From CAIOSQ01 sp964434345 (GTDB lineage: Bacteria; Pseudomonadota; Alphaproteobacteria; CACIAM-22H2), in NCBI GenBank assembly GCA_964434345.1, contig CAYSUY010000022.1, positions 1-32,812 of the forward strand: a stretch of DNA of 32,812 bases. The letters are read 5' to 3'. Both the position numbers and the translations under genes were made by a program. The notes under the pieces were generated by a model. That model saw nothing but the letters and a program-made list of their open reading frames with translations, searched no databases and was not told the origin of the DNA. Of the stretch, positions 24,829-32,757 are shown piece by piece (within the stretch, counting starts at the first letter, position 1; each line of letters begins with the position of its first letter).

Positions 24829-25296
24829 TCAATCCCTGGATCGCGGCGCATCGGCCTGACCATGCAGCGCCATGATCGTCTGCAGCATGCGCGCGCAGGA
24901 GGTCTCAACCCCGTCGGCGTCGATACCGACCACGTCGACCTCCACGACCGACAGCGTGCGCCCGGGCTTGACGACACGGCCGCGGGCGGCAAGACGCACG
25001 CCGCGCCCGGGCGACAGGAAGTTCAACTTGAATTCGACGCTCAACAGCGTCGCGTCGGCAGGCAAGAGGCTGAAGGCCGCGTAGCCGGCCGCCGAATCGG
25101 CGACCATGGCAACGACGCCTCCATGAACGAAGCCGTGCTGCTGCGTGACCTCGTGCCGGATCGGCAGCAGCACCTCGACCTCGCCCGGGGCAAGACGGCC
25201 AAGCTCGGCACCGATCAGGGCCATGGCCGGCTGCCGCGCGAAGCTGTCGCTGAGGCGCGTCTCCCAATGCGGATCGCGAGGTTCGAAGCGGATCAC
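24829..25296 (-). CDS. Hotdog-fold thioesterase, PaaI/YbgC-like
   Basis: A 155-residue single hotdog domain. The active-site helix region is HGFVHGGVVAMVADSAAGYA, with His59-Gly-Gly and Asp67 as the likely catalytic group of PaaI-type acyl-CoA thioesterases. The strand pattern LLSVEFKLNFLSPG follows. It probably hydrolyses a small acyl- or aryl-CoA; the substrate is unknown. The start is GTG at 25296, overlapping the mgtE stop as GTGA, so translation is coupled. The frame extends far upstream inside mgtE only as an antiphase shadow. It precedes recQ by 9 bases. Confidence 0.83.
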   Translation of the reverse strand: MIRFEPRDPHWETRLSDSFARQPAMALIGAELGRLAPGEVEVLLPIRHEVTQQHGFVHGGVVAMVADSAAGYAAFSLLPADATLLSVEFKLNFLSPGRGVRLAARGRVVKPGRTLSVVEVDVVGIDADGVETSCARMLQTIMALHGQADAPRSRD

Positions 25297-26684
25297 AGGA
25301 CGAACAGCGTTGCGAGGCCGAGGAAGGCAAAGAACCCGGTCACGTCGGTGACCGTGGTCAGGATGACCGCCGAGGACGGTGCCGGATCGATGCCGAACCT
25401 GTCCAGGACGATCGGCGTGGTGACGCCGGCGATACCCGCGACGATCAGATTGATCATCATCGCGGCGCCGATGCACAGGCCGATCGCCGGATCCTGGAAC
25501 CATAGCCAGGCCGCGGCGCCGGTCAGGATCGCGAACAGGAAGCCGTTGAGGCTGCCGACGATGCCCTCCTTGACGACGATGCGCGCAGCGTTGGCGGCCG
25601 AAAGCTGACCGGTCGCGAGCGCGCGCACGGCGACGGTCAGCGCCTGTGTTCCCGCGTTGCCGCCCATGGAGGCGCAGATCGGCATCAGCACCGCGAGGGC
25701 CACGACCTTCGCGATCGACGCCTCGAACAGACCGATCACCGAGGCGGCGAGGAAGGCGGTGCAGAGATTGACCAGCAGCCACGCCGACCGCAGACGCGCG
25801 GTCGACAGGACCGGGGCGTGGACGTCGCTGCCCGCGACACCGGACAGCCGCATCAGGCCGCCTTCGGCCTCCGATTCGATGACGTCCACCACGTCGTCGA
25901 TCGTGATCGTGCCGATCAGCCGCCCGCCGGCGTCCACGACCGGGGCCGAAGTCAGGTCGCGGTCCTTGAACAGGCGCGCCACGAGGGCCTGCTCCATGTC
26001 CGCCTGGATCGGCTCGAAATCCGTCTCCTGCAGGTCGGAGATCCGCGTCGCCCGCTGGGCGCGCACGAACTTGTCGAGCGGGACCCAGCCGATGGGCCGA
26101 TGGCGCTGATCGACCACGAAGAGATCGTAGAAATCGTCCGGCAGGTCCTGGCCGCGGCGCAGATAGTCGATGCACGTGCCGACATCCCAATGCGCCGGGA
26201 CGGCGACCACGTCGCGCTGCATCAGTCGTCCCGCCGAGTCCTCCGGGAAGGCGAGCCCCTCCTCGATCTGGGCGCGGATCGCGCGGGGAATGGCGAGCAG
26301 GACCTGGTTGCGCTTGGTCTCCTCCAGGCCGTCGATCAGGTAGAGCGCGTCGTCGGTGTCGAGATTGGCGAGGGCGCGCGCCAGATCGTCGGTGCCCAGC
26401 TGTCCCGCGACCTCGTCGCGCAGCGACTCGTCGAGCTGGGGGATGATCTCGGCGGGGAAGACCGGGCGCAGGGCGTCGACGAGGTCGACGCGGCTTTCCG
26501 GGCGGATCAGGCCGAAGAGCTGCGCGAGCTCCGAGTAATGCAGTTCCTGCGCGATGGCGCGGACCGCATCGGCGTCGCCGGCGTCGAGTGCCGCGAGCGC
26601 GCGCGCGACGACCGCCGGATCGAGGCCCACCTCGTCACCCGGTGCGGCGTCGTCCGCGGCCTCGGGTGGCGGAGGCGCGATCAT
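25293..26684 (-). CDS. mgtE: Magnesium transporter MgtE
   Basis: A 463-residue magnesium channel. Domain order is standard: a helical N domain (about residues 20-140, HYSELAQLFGLI, ALANLDTDDALYLIDGL), two CBS domains (about 145-270, with GTITIDDVVDVIESEA at the end), then a C-terminal five-span membrane pore with MPICASMGGNAGTQALTV. In studied MgtE the N and CBS domains close the pore when magnesium is high. It begins 4 bases after the malic enzyme stop and overlaps the thioesterase start. Length is normal. Confidence 0.94.
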   Translation of the reverse strand: MIAPPPPEAADDAAPGDEVGLDPAVVARALAALDAGDADAVRAIAQELHYSELAQLFGLIRPESRVDLVDALRPVFPAEIIPQLDESLRDEVAGQLGTDDLARALANLDTDDALYLIDGLEETKRNQVLLAIPRAIRAQIEEGLAFPEDSAGRLMQRDVVAVPAHWDVGTCIDYLRRGQDLPDDFYDLFVVDQRHRPIGWVPLDKFVRAQRATRISDLQETDFEPIQADMEQALVARLFKDRDLTSAPVVDAGGRLIGTITIDDVVDVIESEAEGGLMRLSGVAGSDVHAPVLSTARLRSAWLLVNLCTAFLAASVIGLFEASIAKVVALAVLMPICASMGGNAGTQALTVAVRALATGQLSAANAARIVVKEGIVGSLNGFLFAILTGAAAWLWFQDPAIGLCIGAAMMINLIVAGIAGVTTPIVLDRFGIDPAPSSAVILTTVTDVTGFFAFLGLATLFVL

Positions 26685-26688
26685 GGCG

Positions 26689-28986
26689 TCAGACGCGACC
26701 GGCGCCGGCGGCGGCGCGATCCTGGGCCTCGACGACGCACAAGGCCGTCATGTTCACCACGCCGCGAACCGTGGCCGAGTTGTCGAGAACATGGACCGGC
26801 TCCGCCATGCCGAGCAGGATCGGTCCGACCTTCTGCCCGCCGCCCAGTTCGCGCAGCAGACCGTAAGCGATATGGGCCGCGTCGAGGTTGGGCATGACGA
26901 GGAGGTTCGCTGCACCCTGCAACGTCGATCCCTGGAACGCCTTCTGGCGAAGGTCGTCCTCGAAGGCGACTTCGGCGCTCATCTCGCCGTCGATCTCCAG
27001 CGCCGGCGCGAGGGCGCGGACATGATCGAGCGCCGCGCGCATCTTGACCGAGCTGTCGGTATCGAAGGACCCGAAGGTGGAATGCGACAGCAGCGCCGCG
27101 CGGGCGCGCACGCCGAAGCGGCGCATCGCCTCGGCGGCGGCCACCGTCATTGCCGCGACGTCGCGCGCCGAGGGGTCGGGCTGCACATGGGTGTCGCAGA
27201 CGAAGATCGTGCCGCGCTGCATGATGAGCGCGGTCAGCGCCGCCGGCGTCTCGACGCCGGGCTTGAGTCCCACGACGTCGATCAGGTCCTGGAGTACGCG
27301 ATGCCAGCGCCCGATCAGGCCACAGATCATGCCATCCGCCTCGCCATGGGCGACCATGAGCGCGGCGATCACCGTGTTGCGGGTGCGGACCAGCGTGCGC
27401 GCCACGTCGACGCTCACGCCCTTCCGCCCCAGGCGACGGTGATAGAAGTTCCAGTCCCGCTGGTAATGGGGCAGATCCTCGGGATTGCGCAGTTCGACGT
27501 CGACGTCGAGTTGCAGTCGCAGCCCGAGCTTCTCGATGCGCTTGCGGATGGTCTCGCGTCGCCCCACCAGGATCGGTCGCGCCAGACCCTCCTCCACCAC
27601 GGTCTGCGCCGCGCGCAGCACGCGCTCGTCCTCTCCCTCCGCGTAGACGATGCGCATCGGCCGGCTCTTCGCGCGCTCGAAGACGGGGCGCATCAGGAAG
27701 CCGGAGCGGTAGACGAACTCCATCAGCTTCTGGCGGTAGGCCGCGAAATCCGCGATTGGCCGGGTCGCCACGCCCGAGTCCATCGCCGCGCGCGCGACGG
27801 CGGGCGCGATCTCCAGGATGAGCCGCGGATCGAAGGGGCGCGGGATCAGGTTCTCGGCGCCGAAGGCAGGCAATTCGCCGCCGCCATAGGCGGTCGCGAC
27901 CTGCGCGTCCGCCGCCTTGGTCGCGAGATCGGCGATCGCGCGGACCGCGGCGACCTTCATCGCCTCGTTGATCGTCGTCGCTCCGACGTCGAGCGCGCCG
28001 CGGAAGATGAAAGGGAAGCACAGGACATTGTTGACCTGGTTCGGATAATCCGAGCGGCCGGTCGCCACGATCGCGTCCGGACGCACCGCCTTGACCTCCT
28101 CCGGCATGATTTCCGGGGTCGGGTTGGCGAGCGCCAGGACGACGGGGCGAGCCGCCATCTTCGCGACCATCTCCGGCTTCAGCACGCGCGGCGCCGACAG
28201 GCCGAGGAAGACATCGGCATCGGCGATCACCTCGCCGAGCGTGCGCGCATTCGTCTCGCGCGCATAGGCCTGCTTGCGCGGATCCATCTCGGCCGTTCGA
28301 CCGGCGTAGACGACGCCGGCGATGTCCGTCACCCAGATATTCGCCCGCGACAGGCCGAGATCGACCAGCAGGTCGAGGCAGGCGAGCGCCGCGGCGCCGG
28401 CCCCCGAGGTCACGAGCTTGATGTCCTCGATCCGCTTGCCGACGACCTTGAGGGCGTTGAGGATCGCAGCCGCGACGATGATCGCCGTGCCGTGCTGATC
28501 GTCGTGGAAGACCGGGATCTTCAGACGCGCGCGCAGTCGCGCCTCGATCTCGAAGCACTCCGGCGCCTTGATGTCCTCGAGATTGATGCCACCGAAGGTG
28601 GGTTCGAGGCTGGCGATGATGTCGACCAGACGCGCGGGATCGCGCTCGTCGATCTCGATGTCGAAGACGTCGATGCCCGCGAATTTCTTGAACAGGACGG
28701 CCTTGCCTTCCATCACCGGCTTGCCGGCGAGCGGGCCGATCGCGCCGAGGCCGAGGACCGCGGTCCCGTTGGTGATCACCGCCACGAGATTGCCCCGCGC
28801 CGTCAGCGCGGCCGCCTGCGCCGGATCGTCGACGATGGCCTGGCAGGCGAAGGCAACGCCCGGCGAATACGCCAGGGCAAGATCGCGCTGATTCGCCAGC
28901 GGCTTGGTCGGCACGATCGCGAGCTTGCCCGGGGTCGGGTGCCGATGAAAATCGAGGGCGCTGTCGCGCAGCGTATCGTCAGCCAT
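26689..28986 (-). CDS. maeB: NADP-dependent malic enzyme with phosphotransacetylase-like domain
   Basis: A 765-residue two-domain enzyme. The N-terminal malic enzyme part (about residues 1-430) includes RDLALAYSPGVA, FHDDQHGTAIIVAAAI and LALANPTPEIMP. It decarboxylates malate to pyruvate and makes NADPH. The C-terminal part (about 440-765) is a phosphate acetyltransferase-like domain seen in MaeB/TME of rhizobia, where it is thought to be regulatory rather than catalytic. The ATG at 28986 (MADDTLRDSAL) fits family starts; ATG at 28998 is possible. The frame opens as far as 29142 only by running into the tRNA. It lies downstream of tRNA-Leu and 4 bases before mgtE. Confidence 0.94.
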   Translation of the reverse strand: MADDTLRDSALDFHRHPTPGKLAIVPTKPLANQRDLALAYSPGVAFACQAIVDDPAQAAALTARGNLVAVITNGTAVLGLGAIGPLAGKPVMEGKAVLFKKFAGIDVFDIEIDERDPARLVDIIASLEPTFGGINLEDIKAPECFEIEARLRARLKIPVFHDDQHGTAIIVAAAILNALKVVGKRIEDIKLVTSGAGAAALACLDLLVDLGLSRANIWVTDIAGVVYAGRTAEMDPRKQAYARETNARTLGEVIADADVFLGLSAPRVLKPEMVAKMAARPVVLALANPTPEIMPEEVKAVRPDAIVATGRSDYPNQVNNVLCFPFIFRGALDVGATTINEAMKVAAVRAIADLATKAADAQVATAYGGGELPAFGAENLIPRPFDPRLILEIAPAVARAAMDSGVATRPIADFAAYRQKLMEFVYRSGFLMRPVFERAKSRPMRIVYAEGEDERVLRAAQTVVEEGLARPILVGRRETIRKRIEKLGLRLQLDVDVELRNPEDLPHYQRDWNFYHRRLGRKGVSVDVARTLVRTRNTVIAALMVAHGEADGMICGLIGRWHRVLQDLIDVVGLKPGVETPAALTALIMQRGTIFVCDTHVQPDPSARDVAAMTVAAAEAMRRFGVRARAALLSHSTFGSFDTDSSVKMRAALDHVRALAPALEIDGEMSAEVAFEDDLRQKAFQGSTLQGAANLLVMPNLDAAHIAYGLLRELGGGQKVGPILLGMAEPVHVLDNSATVRGVVNMTALCVVEAQDRAAAGAGRV

Positions 28987-29054
28987 AGGCGCCCGCATTC
29001 CTGGCTGGTGGTGTGACCTGAAACAATGCCCGCGAAGGGGATCTTGAGCCCGTC

Positions 29055-29082
29055 GCCGGGGCCGCTGCGTCGCGCCCCCGGC
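29055..29082 (-). terminator. Hairpin downstream of tRNA-Leu
   Basis: On the minus strand a seven-base-pair stem, GCCGGGG pairing with CCCCGGC across a 14-base loop, starts ten bases after the tRNA 3' end. It may stop or trim the tRNA transcript before maeB. No T run follows, so the assignment is tentative. The rest of the gap up to the maeB start (28987-29054) shows no feature I recognise. Confidence 0.35.
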
Positions 29083-29092
29083 CGATATCGAT

Positions 29093-29178
29093 TGGTGCGG
29101 TCGAGAAGAGTCGAACTTCCACGGGGTTTCCCCCACTAGCACCTCAAGCTAGCGCGTCTACCATTCCGCCACGACCGC
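29093..29178 (-). tRNA. tRNA-Leu, anticodon GAG
   Basis: An 86-base cloverleaf read on the minus strand. The acceptor stem GCGGTCG pairs with CGACCGC, followed by A and an encoded CCA. The anticodon arm is CTAGC, loop TTGAGGT, GCTAG, which places GAG at the wobble-to-third positions and reads CUC/CUU leucine codons. A long variable arm (gtgggggaaacccc) marks a class II tRNA, and the T arm contains AGTTCGA. It sits between maeB and the divergent lipB. Confidence 0.96.
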
Positions 29179-29285
29179 ACGGTAAGTTCCGCGCCGCAGC
29201 GCGGTTCTTGCCAATCGAGGCCGGTCGCAATAGCAAATCGCTATCGTCCACGCAACCGGGATCCCCGGCTTTTCGCGACGAGGAT
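29179..29285. promoter_or_regulatory. Divergent gap between tRNA-Leu and lipB
   Basis: These 107 bases must hold promoters for the tRNA (minus) and lipB (plus). A perfect hairpin CCGCGC-CGCA-GCGCGG lies at 29189-29204. A short inverted repeat ATAGC-AAATC-GCTAT lies at 29230-29244 in a locally AT-richer patch. On the minus strand TTGCGT and TATTGC are 17 bases apart and could be the tRNA promoter, a weak match only. Confidence 0.35.
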
Positions 29286-29981
29286 ATGAGCTTTTCTCCC
29301 GACACCTCCGATCCGGTCGAATGGCGCATCGCCGACGGCCTCGTCCCCTATCCCGATGCGCTCGCGGAAATGGACCGGCGCGTGGCCGATATCCGCGCGG
29401 GAACCGCGCCCGAACTGGTCTGGCTGCTCGAGCATCCGCCGCTCTACACGGCCGGCACCTCCGCGCGCGCGGCGGACCTCGCGCCCGATCCAGACCTGCC
29501 GGTCTACGAGGCCGGGCGCGGCGGCCAGTTCACCTACCACGGCCCGGGGCAGCGAATCGCCTATGTGATGCTCGATCTGCGCCGCCGTGGCGGCGACGTG
29601 CGGGCCTTCGTGCGCGCGCTCGAGGGTTGGATCATCGCCGCGCTGGACGATTTCGCCGTCACGGGCGAGCGACGCGAAGGCCGGGTCGGTATCTGGGTCG
29701 ATCGCGGCGCGCATCCCATGGGCGGACGGCGCGAGGACAAGATCGCCGCGATCGGCGTGCGCATCAGGCACTGGGTGAGCTTTCACGGCCTCGCGCTCAA
29801 CGTCTCCTGCGACCTCCGCCACTATGCAGGGATCGTCCCCTGCGGGATCAGCGACGCCCGCTATGGCGTGACGTCGCTCGCGGCCCTGGGGCGGGAGAGC
29901 GGCATGGCGCAAGTGGACGCGGCGCTGCGGCGCCATTTCGACGCGGCCTTTCCCGCGCCATCGCCAGACCCGACAGGCTGA
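29286..29981 (+). CDS. lipB: Octanoyl-[acyl-carrier-protein]-protein N-octanoyltransferase
   Basis: A 231-residue LipB that transfers octanoate from acyl carrier protein to lipoyl domains, the first step of lipoate synthesis. The signature RGGQFTYHGPGQRIAYVM is at residues 78-95. The thioester cysteine is Cys186 in GIVPCGIS and the catalytic lysine is Lys152 in EDKIAAIGVRI. The ATG at 29286 is the only ATG before the domain, although its GAGGA lies very close. A TTG at 29208 is an unlikely alternative. It is monocistronic on the plus strand and converges with the acylphosphatase gene across 9 bases. Confidence 0.95.
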   Translation: MSFSPDTSDPVEWRIADGLVPYPDALAEMDRRVADIRAGTAPELVWLLEHPPLYTAGTSARAADLAPDPDLPVYEAGRGGQFTYHGPGQRIAYVMLDLRRRGGDVRAFVRALEGWIIAALDDFAVTGERREGRVGIWVDRGAHPMGGRREDKIAAIGVRIRHWVSFHGLALNVSCDLRHYAGIVPCGISDARYGVTSLAALGRESGMAQVDAALRRHFDAAFPAPSPDPTG

Positions 29982-29990
29982 CCATCCGGG

Positions 29991-30278
29991 TCACGCGTCC
30001 GGGCGGCGCGTGAAGCCGGTCTGCGCGGGCAAGGCGACGGGTTCGCTGTCGATCCGGTCGACCCGGGCGAGCGGCGGCCCGCGGCGGCAGGCCGCGACCA
30101 GTGACGCGATCGCGGTCGCGTCACCCGCGACCAGCGCCTCGACGCCACCATCGCGGCGGTTGCGGACCCAGCCATCCAGGCCAAGCGCGCGCGCGGTCGC
30201 GACCGTCCAGTCGCGATAGCCCACGCCCTGGACCCGCCCGGAGATCACGAGACGTCGGGCGATCCGGCCACCGCTCAT
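29991..30278 (-). CDS. acyP: Acylphosphatase
   Basis: A 95-residue enzyme that hydrolyses the carboxyl-phosphate bond of acyl phosphates. The signature is complete: VISGRVQGVGYRDW with the phosphate-binding loop and catalytic Arg22, and LGLDGWVRNRRDGGVEALV with Asn40 positioning water. Length is normal. The ATG at 30278 overlaps the stop of the upstream gene as ATGA (30275-30278), so translation is coupled to that small protein. It is the last gene of the pccA run. Confidence 0.93.
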   Translation of the reverse strand: MSGGRIARRLVISGRVQGVGYRDWTVATARALGLDGWVRNRRDGGVEALVAGDATAIASLVAACRRGPPLARVDRIDSEPVALPAQTGFTRRPDA

Positions 30279-30655
30279 CGCCAAGCCGCCGCGAAGAGCT
30301 GCGCGAAGACGACGCGCAGGGCGCCATCCGCCGCCGCAGCGAGACCGCTTGGATCGGCCTCGCCGCCCCCATGGGCCCAGACATTGCGCTGCGCGCGCAA
30401 CCAGTCGAGTTCCGGCGGGGCGAGCGCGGCTGGCGGGCGGGCGCGATCGATCTCCTCGACCAGCGCCCAGGCGATGAGCAGGACCGCAGCGCCGGCACCC
30501 GCGCAATAGGCGAGCTCGAGATCTGCCAGCAGGGCCTCGCGGCGCGGATCGAGATCGAGCGGCACCGGCCCCGCATTGGCGTCATGGGTGGCCCAGAAGC
30601 GCGCGGCGCGACGATTCCAGGCCTGCGGGTCTGGCGGCGCCAGCACGCGCGCCAT
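30275..30655 (-). CDS. Small helical protein with HEPN-like RNxxxH motif
   Basis: A 126-residue protein I cannot name. It looks all-helical: a first helix near PQAWNRRAARFWATH, a long one from about 38 to 71 (ALLADLELAY, IAWALVEEIDRA), then PELDWLRAQRNVWAHGG and a final Ala-rich helix. LRAQRNVWAHG fits the Rx4H motif of HEPN domains (Arg90, Asn91, His95), and size and motif placement before the last helix also agree. HEPN proteins are often RNases in toxin and defence systems, but some are inactive, and no nucleotidyltransferase partner adjoins. The ATG at 30655 has no strong ribosome-binding site. It lies 8 bases after pccA and overlaps acyP. The HEPN assignment is inference from one motif. 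Confidence 0.65.
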   Translation of the reverse strand: MARVLAPPDPQAWNRRAARFWATHDANAGPVPLDLDPRREALLADLELAYCAGAGAAVLLIAWALVEEIDRARPPAALAPPELDWLRAQRNVWAHGGGEADPSGLAAAADGALRVVFAQLFAAAWR

Positions 30656-30663
30656 GGCCCGGA

Positions 30664-32754
30664 TCAGCCGAACTCGACGATCTTCTGGTCGACGGCGAGG
30701 CTGTCGCCGACGGCGGCGTGAAGCTTGCCGATCGTGCCGTCTCGCTCGGCGCGCAGGATGTTCTCCATCTTCATCGCCTCGATGACGCAGAGCTCCTCGC
30801 CCGCCTTGACGTCCTGTCCTGGCTTGACGGCAATCGCCTTCAGAAGGCCAGGCATGGGCGACAGCAGGAAGCGCGACATGTCGGGCGGGCGCTTGACCGG
30901 CATCAGCCGCGCAAGTTCGGCCACCCGCGGCGTCAGGACGCTCGCCTTCAGGCTCACCCCCGCATGCAGCAGCAACAGCGTGGCCCCGTCGGTCTCGACC
31001 TGCACGTGGAGGGTGTCCCCGTCCACCTCGCCGCGGAACAGGATCTCGCCCACGCGCCAGTCGCTCTCCAGCGCGAGCACGGCGCCATCGGCGAACACCG
31101 CCCGGGCGTCGCCGAGTTCGACCTCGTGGGCCATCCCGCTTCCACCGTCGAACGCGACCACGAACCGGGCAGGCACGGTGCGCTCGTGGCCGGCGAGTTG
31201 CCCCGTGACGGCGGCTTCGCGCCGGTGCATGCGGTGCCGGACGAGGGCCGCTATGGCCGCCAGCCGTCGCTCCAGCGGGAGCGGGAGCTCGGCGCCACGA
31301 AATCCGCCCCGGAACTCCTCGGCGATGAAGCCGGTCGTGAGGCGGCCGGCGCGGAACCGCTCGTGGCGGATCAGCGCCTGGAGAAAGGGAATGTTGTGGT
31401 TGAGGCCACGCACGACATAGGCGTCGAGCGCCGCCGCGAGCCGGTCGCAGGCCTCGATGCGCGTCGCGCCGCACGCCACGAGCTTCGCGATCATCGGATC
31501 GTAGTACATCGAAATCTCGCCGCCATCGAAGACGCCGGTATCGACGCGCAGGCCAGTCCCCGCGGGCGGCTGGTAGCGCGTCAGACGCCCGATCGACGGC
31601 AGGAAATTGCGGAACGGATCCTCGGCATAGACGCGCGCCTCGACCGCCCAGCCCGTCAGCGCGATGTCCTTCTGCGCGAAGGGCAGACGCTCGCCGGCGG
31701 CGACACGGATCATCCATTCGACGAGGTCCAGCCCGGTGACCATCTCCGTCACCGGATGCTCGACCTGCAGCCGCGTGTTCATCTCGAGGAAATAGAAGTT
31801 GCGCTTCGCGTCGACGATGAACTCCACGGTGCCGGCGGAGCGGTAATCGACCGCCTTGGCCAGCGCCACGGCCTGGGCGCCCATCGCCGCGCGTGTCCTG
31901 GCGTCGAGGAAGGGCGACGGCGCCTCCTCGATCACCTTCTGGTGGCGGCGCTGGATCGAACATTCGCGCTCGCCGAGATGGATCACGTTGCCATGGGCGT
32001 CACCCAGGACCTGGATCTCGATATGGCGCGGTTGCTCGATGAACTTCTCGATGAACACGCGCTCGTCGCCGAAGGACGATCGCGCCTCCGACGTCGCCGA
32101 CCGGAAGCCCTCGCGCGTCTCGGCGTCGTCATGGGCGATGCGCATGCCCTTCCCGCCACCCCCGGCAGAGGCCTTGATCATCACCGGGTAGCCGACCTTG
32201 CGCGCGATCGTCACGGCCTCCTCGGCATCGGCGATCGCCGCGAGGTGGCCGGGCACCATGTTCACGCCCGCCTTCTGCGCCAGTTTCTTCGACTCGATCT
32301 TGTCGCCCATCGCGGCGACCGCGGACATGGTCGGACCGATGAACACGATGCCGGCCGCCTCGAGTGCAGCCGCGAACGCCGCGTTCTCCGACAGGAAGCC
32401 GTAGCCCGGATGGACCGCCTGCGCCCCGGTCTTGCGGCAGGCCTCGACGATCGCCTCGGCGCGCAGATAGCTCTCCGCCGAGGGCGCCGGCCCGATGCGC
32501 ACCGCCTCGTCGGCCTCGCGGACATGGAGCGCGTCGGCATCGGCGTCGGAATGGACGGCCACGGTCCGGATGCCGAGGCGCCGGCAGGTGCGCATCACGC
32601 GGCAGGCTATTTCGCCGCGATTGGCGACCAGGATCTTCGTGAACGGGATCGGTGCCGGCGATGCGGCCGTGGCGGCACGTCGTCCCGCGGTCGCCCTCGC
32701 GGCGGATTTCGCCGCTGGCCTGGTCTTCGCCGTCGCCCGTTTCTTGGCAGCCAT
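30664..32754 (-). CDS. pccA: Propionyl-CoA carboxylase, biotin-containing alpha subunit
   Basis: A 696-residue acyl-CoA carboxylase alpha chain. The biotin carboxylase domain begins with ILVANRGEIACRVMRTC near residue 41, then KASAGGGGKGMRI and FLEMNTRLQVEHPVTEMV. The C-terminal biotinyl domain has the modified lysine in IEAMKMEN (Lys662). EAMKMEN, LKASVLTPRVAEL and LLSPMPGLLKAIAV are the PCC pattern, unlike the MccA paralogue in this window. It makes methylmalonyl-CoA from propionyl-CoA. The N-terminal 37 residues are an odd Lys/Ala/Arg tail (AAKKRATAKTRPAAKSA) absent from ordinary PccA. The ATG at 32754 is the only usable start, because a TGA is in frame two codons upstream and no other start precedes the domain. 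The beta subunit gene is not in the window. Confidence 0.93.
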   Translation of the reverse strand: MAAKKRATAKTRPAAKSAARATAGRRAATAASPAPIPFTKILVANRGEIACRVMRTCRRLGIRTVAVHSDADADALHVREADEAVRIGPAPSAESYLRAEAIVEACRKTGAQAVHPGYGFLSENAAFAAALEAAGIVFIGPTMSAVAAMGDKIESKKLAQKAGVNMVPGHLAAIADAEEAVTIARKVGYPVMIKASAGGGGKGMRIAHDDAETREGFRSATSEARSSFGDERVFIEKFIEQPRHIEIQVLGDAHGNVIHLGERECSIQRRHQKVIEEAPSPFLDARTRAAMGAQAVALAKAVDYRSAGTVEFIVDAKRNFYFLEMNTRLQVEHPVTEMVTGLDLVEWMIRVAAGERLPFAQKDIALTGWAVEARVYAEDPFRNFLPSIGRLTRYQPPAGTGLRVDTGVFDGGEISMYYDPMIAKLVACGATRIEACDRLAAALDAYVVRGLNHNIPFLQALIRHERFRAGRLTTGFIAEEFRGGFRGAELPLPLERRLAAIAALVRHRMHRREAAVTGQLAGHERTVPARFVVAFDGGSGMAHEVELGDARAVFADGAVLALESDWRVGEILFRGEVDGDTLHVQVETDGATLLLLHAGVSLKASVLTPRVAELARLMPVKRPPDMSRFLLSPMPGLLKAIAVKPGQDVKAGEELCVIEAMKMENILRAERDGTIGKLHAAVGDSLAVDQKIVEFG

Positions 32755-32757
32755 AGG

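Noticed and set aside
25297..26190. A fused 453-codon frame joining mgtE antiphase sequence to the thioesterase
   Set aside because: The upstream part is a frame-shadow of mgtE; the hotdog domain begins after the GTG at 25296.
30275..30655. Calling the HEPN-like gene a toxin-antitoxin or defence system
   Set aside because: Only one motif supports the fold, the neighbours are metabolic enzymes, and no nucleotidyltransferase or antitoxin gene adjoins.
30656..31963. A 562-codon frame running through pccA into the HEPN-like gene
   Set aside because: The upstream part is an out-of-frame reading of the conserved PccA protein; only the part after 30655 lies outside pccA.
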